NCBI RefSeq assembly: GCF_947507565.1
Contig: NC_089186.1
Coordinates: 992,001-1,056,000, forward strand
Origin: Oscarella lobularis
Lineage: Eukaryota; Porifera; Homoscleromorpha; Homosclerophorida; Oscarellidae
Length of the DNA: 64,000 nucleotides
Direction of reading: 5' to 3'
The number at the start of each line of letters is the position of its first letter. Position 1 is the first letter of the stretch. Below, in pieces: positions 60,216-64,000 of the stretch. The translations under genes and the position numbers were made by a program. The notes beneath the pieces were generated by a model. That model saw only the letters and a program-made list of their open reading frames with translations, had not been told where the DNA came from and did not search any database.

Positions 60216-60430
60216 TACTGTAGCTACTTATGCGAAGGGGGGCCACTGAAGATCGAGGAGTAAGACTTACGCCTAGCTAGTACGCAAATTGATCTACGCG
60301 TGCTACCACTTTTCTTACTCAGTTTGAGGGACCTTTTCTGTCGATTCCAAACTTTTCAAAACTTCTGTTGGCAGAGTTCCCGTAGGTAACGTCATCATGA
60401 ACGAGTACACTTTTTGTCATCATATATATT

Positions 60431-62974
60431 TTAGGAAAAACGATGCTGCATCATTTTCCACTTATCGTCAACATCAACAGGACGTGCCCAATCGAAATCG
60501 TCTTCGCTGCTCCAATCGACGTCGTTATCTATGAGTCGTATTGAAGGACGAGTAATTCGGCCTGATCGTCTCTCGGGAATTAGGACTTCGTCCTCGTCGC
60601 TCTCGTCCTCGTCGCTCTCTTCCTTGTCGCTCACTTCATTGTTGCTCTCTTCCTCCTCTCTCTGAACTGTTTGTGTGTCTCTCCCTTCTTCGATGTCTTC
60701 TTCTTTTGTACTTGCCCTTCTCTCCCGCCATTCTCACTGTCACCGCTGTCGCCTGACTCTTCCCCACCAAACGCCCCTGCTTGGTACTGCATTCCTTCTT
60801 TCGCTTTTTGATTTCTGCTTTTCTTTTTCTTTACTTTGCGCTGAACCGCTCTCTCCTTTTTCCGCCTATCGTCGTTCTTTACATCTGCGAAGTGCTCACG
60901 CTCAGCATCCATTTTTTTCACATATTTCCGTCGTATGAACGCCTCCCGGACATCCAGCGAGTTCCATCATTCGATAAATAGAACTGGCACCGTGATTGAA
61001 ATACGAGGCGGCAAGCTTGGCGGCGGTTTCTACCAGCAACGGGCCTCTGAATGAGGTCTTAGGAGCGAATCTCCAAAGAACGTTATGAAATGCTTCATTC
61101 TACAATGATCCAGGTCATACCCAATAATACTCCTACACGCATAAGTAGCCTCACCGCGTTTTGTGTGCATCCGTGTTCACACCGAGCGAGTAATTTTCTG
61201 TTGGAGAGCTTTTCGAAGATGTCTTGCAGAGAGTGAAAAAATGAATGTGGCAGCGTCGTTTTCGTTGCGTCGTACGACGTCGTTCCTTTCACCTTATCGA
61301 CCTGCCATTTGCACCAGGAGTCTTCTCCAACGGGGCAGTACCGATGACGCTCCTCTTCTGTTTTCGGGCAGCAGGAGTGATTGAATATGCTGTCCTTGCA
61401 ACGAGATGGGTGTTCTTCAGCGAAGATGACGTCAGCGGCTTCGATTTGAAGCTGGTACTCAGGCGTATGCAATGCCGTCGAGTGGTAGAGTATTGCTTTT
61501 GATGCGGCGACCATGGCATCTACATTGCCGATGTTTTGGCGAATTGCAAGTCCGTAGTAGTTTTGAAATCTAAAAAATATTGTACTAAAAGGTTCAACTT
61601 CGGTCTTTATGTACTTATCGATCACTGCATCTGTCAGTCGTCCTTTCCGTGTGCTTTTCTGCCGTCCTCCATAAAAATATCAGGAACTTTCCTTTTCCAC
61701 GATCTCAGCTTTGCGCCCAATCGTGTTTGGACGTGTCCTACGCAGTCTTCTTTCTCGACTTTGTGCTCGACTCCGTATATCTGTCAATATTTACATTTAT
61801 CTTACCCTTAGCCAAGTATCAGTCATTTACCTGTTCATCGGCAACTTTTTTATAAGATTTCGAATCACCATCACCAAGAAAGCGAGTATACCTTAGCAAT
61901 CCGGTAAAAACACGTTTACGACTCAGATTCAACGTTCACCTGAGTTTGAACTTTTCGAGTGACCTTCCAAATATCACGCGAGCTCCCTCGGCCTCCATCG
62001 CGTTGGAGGAAAGCTCAAAATTCCTTCGGCAGTGAGGAGCGTGCTCTTCCTTTCTTCTAAGATGTTCTTCACTTTCCTGATCCGGCTCCTTCTCTATTCG
62101 ACTACAGATCTTGCAGTCCGTACAAAAAACATTGTAGTCGATCACGCAACCGGTATCATGAAGGACGACAGCTTGCAGTCCGACGTGGGACGAATGCCCG
62201 CGCTTCATCCACGTTCCGTCAAAAGAGACTCTTGTGTTGAAATTAGCACTTGGGTGGATACCATTCTTTTCCCGATGATATAGTACGGCGGCCATAGCAG
62301 ACTCATTGAAAACCTAGATTTTCAGACTTCATATTTGTGTTCCTTCATGGAGACATAATAATAAAGTTTACTCCATTCAACGCTTCACTGATGTGCCAGA
62401 CGTGAGCGTCCCAGCTGTCACGCAATGAAGGCGGAGGCATGTCGAAGGCGGCGCAGAAGCGAACGATCGCTTGGCGACTTGTTCCCATTAGTACCGCACC
62501 CGTTGAAGCTCGACGATTTAGGTCGTAGCTGGTTCCGCGGTCGCTGCCCGGTACTCTGCTCGACGAATCGAATACGAGCGTATCCTTTCTGCACGTTGTG
62601 CAATGCAGACGAAGTCTGGAGCAAAGGCCTCTCCGCGACTCCGAAATTTCGTGAAGAGACAGACCGCCTTTTCCGCAAAACTTGCACGTAAGCACGGTCA
62701 TCAGCGTCGAAAATATGTAATTGATATCGACTAATCGATAGCCGCTGACGGGAAAGTATGACGGTGCGGAACGCGCCGGCGGTTTCCGCTCACGCGGACG
62801 AGGTGTAATTTTCCGCCCCTTATCTTCAGACGCAGAAATTCTTTTGCGATCTTTCGCGATTCGATGGAGGCGACTAATGCCACGAAAACGTTTTCGCATA
62901 ATTCGATAGGGACGCGAACTGGGTGAATGAATGTGTGAACTACAGCTGGAGACAGCCTGATTCGGCAGATGCAA
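60431..62974 (-). pseudogene. Mutator-like (MULE) transposase, decayed
   Basis: Pieces in several frames match the Mutator-like transposase found in many invertebrates. In order on the minus strand: a basic start with a CxxC zinc-type motif (CKFCGKGG, CTTCRKDT; 62.97-62.35 kb); a catalytic-core segment (VSFDGTWMKRGHSS, then CSRIEK; 62.3-61.94 kb); EDCVGHVQTRLGAKLR (61.75 kb); YYGLAIRQN after a GT-AG intron of about 50 bp (61.55 kb); SWCKWQ and ARCEHGCTQNA (61.3-61.17 kb); and a basic-acidic C-terminus with EGMQYQAGAF (60.92-60.43 kb). Frame changes near 61.65 and 60.64 kb and missing stretches suggest it no longer encodes a full enzyme. Terminal repeats were not identified. Confidence 0.72.
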
Positions 62975-63101
62975 TTGTCAAAATAGAACCACTCCGATTT
63001 GACAAAACCCCATTGTCAATGTAGCAAATTTATTTGTGTCAATGTAGCAAATTTATTTCATTCATTCATAAACAAAAGACTCGGATCTACAACTCAACTG
63101 A

Positions 63102-63350
63102 TGTCTCACGCTGCTGCATTAGAAAAGTTTGAAAGAGAGTGCCACGCCGCTGGGTAAGCGGAATTTCAAGACCGTGACCGTCTATGATAGCACGTCATCT
63201 CCTTTTCACAGCTGCAACTTCCCCCAAAAACTGAAGACGCTGCTGACAGCAAAGCTGTCAGCAGCGTCATTGAAAAAGCGGGCTGGGAGACCCGAGACAG
63301 ATCGAGAACGTCGCGCGAGGGCTTATTTGGCCCTAAAAAACGTCTTGTGG
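63102..63350 (+). CDS. First exons of an unrecognised gene
   Basis: An ATG at 63102 opens an 18-codon exon (MSHAAALEKFERECHAAG) ending at 63153 before GTAAGC. After a 58-bp intron a second exon (63212-63350) continues in frame with a Lys/Arg-rich stretch (LKKRAGRPETDRERRARAY) and ends at a good donor (GTGAGTTC). The exon contains a perfect 14-bp inverted repeat with a 5-nt loop. I do not know the family; the basic AGRP-like motif resembles AT-hook or transposon DNA-binding ends. Later exons could not be traced, so the gene may continue beyond the window or be a fragment. Confidence 0.35.
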
Positions 63351-64000
63351 GTGAGTTCTCGCTCGCTCGCTCGCTCAATCAATCGATATCATCGTTCGAT
63401 CGAACAATTTATTTTAGTACGGCGCAAAGCTAGGACGCGAAGACGTCGCGGGCGGCTTGTTCGCGCAAAGCGGGCCAACGTACTGCTGGCCCGAAGCGCT
63501 CAAGACCGTTCTTCGGGAACTTTACCCCTAAGATATCAAAAGTCGCGCCGATCCCGGCGTTCGGGGACCGGCGACGTGCCAGGTGGCGTTATTGAGCATT
63601 CTAAACACAATTTACTTACCTTTTCTTCAGCGTCCGATCATCGAAGTGCGATTCGGCGACCTTCTAGAAGCTTTCGAGGCGAGGAGCGTCGCCTCAGCCA
63701 AACGTGGACATCAAGAAATATAATTATTACACAAAACACTTATCTTAGTGCCGCATTTACTCCTCCTTACCTCAAAAGATATCATTTCATGTAAAAAAAC
63801 GCCGAAAAAAGGAGAGTTTCCTTGTGTAACGCGCGCTAAATGACGTCCTGCATTCGGAAGACTGAACGTTCTGCTCGTTCCTTCACGGCAATCGGCTGTA
63901 CGTATGGGCGATGGGATAGAACATGCTCCAACGTATTTTTCAGCAAATTTTAATTTTTTCACACTTTTCTACAATATTAATATTAATATTAATCGTGTCA
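63351..64000. other. Window end, no clear gene
   Basis: The plus strand stays open to 63794 in one frame, but the protein is Arg/Ser low complexity without motif. An (ATTAAT) microsatellite lies at about 63974-63993. Confidence 0.35.

Noticed and set aside
1-64000. CRISPR arrays, bacterial operons or plasmid origins
   Set aside because: No regularly spaced direct repeats with spacers are present, and the genes are split by spliceosomal introns. The DNA is eukaryotic.

Overview
The window looks like nuclear DNA of an early-branching animal, most likely a sponge. Genes have many very short GT-AG introns (often 40-60 bp). The protein families are animal-type: receptor tyrosine kinases with lectin, laminin-G, kringle and fibronectin modules, a TRP channel, a Roc-COR-Death protein and a sacsin. 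The organism assignment is inference; there is no rRNA or mitochondrial marker here.

Layout. (1) 0.7-3.4 kb, minus strand: an eight-exon alternative (type II) NADH dehydrogenase and a single-exon coiled-coil protein, followed by a small inverted-repeat element. (2) 4.3-26.1 kb, minus strand: a tandem family of unusual receptors. The full architecture is signal peptide, SUEL/galactose-lectin, two LamG, FN3, two kringles, FN2, Ser/Thr-rich stalk, transmembrane helix, tyrosine kinase. Copy A (4303-10895) looks complete. Copy D (12152-16665) has no kinase and ends in a short tail with an ITAM-like tyrosine pair; relics of a kinase lobe lie just downstream of it. Copy B (17918-23475) carries a frameshift and a lost splice acceptor. 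Copy C (24260-26147) keeps only the intracellular part. Relics of receptor exons and of the NADH dehydrogenase lie between the copies, so the cluster arose by repeated segmental duplication. (3) 26.15-27.64 kb, plus strand: the C-terminal half of a TRPC-like channel, directly abutting the truncated copy C. (4) 27.6-31.0 kb: mostly non-coding, with one weak spliced candidate and a GC-rich island. (5) 31.1-35.3 kb, minus: an ankyrin-Roc-COR-Death protein without kinase. (6) 35.3-39.7 kb: no genes, but a hAT-type MITE with target-site duplication and a 1.58-kb fold-back element with about 500-bp arms. (7) 39.7-58.7 kb, minus: a giant gene encoding CARD, a middle region, ankyrin repeats, three sacsin repeats, DnaJ and HEPN. 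Its CARD exon is split by a 3.5-kb LTR retrotransposon with two apparently identical 276-bp LTRs, a 4-bp target-site duplication, a tRNA primer-binding site and a polypurine tract, but no pol; it carries a myosin-tail-like coiled coil. (8) 58.8-64 kb: an inverted-repeat element with two perfect hairpins, a decayed Mutator-like transposase, and the first exons of an unrecognised gene.

Taken together, two neighbouring genes combine death-fold domains with ankyrin repeats and large NTPase or chaperone modules, and the receptor cluster diversifies lectin-type ectodomains and signalling tails. Both patterns fit recognition or immune-type signalling, but that role is inference. Several single-base frameshifts could be real or sequencing errors.
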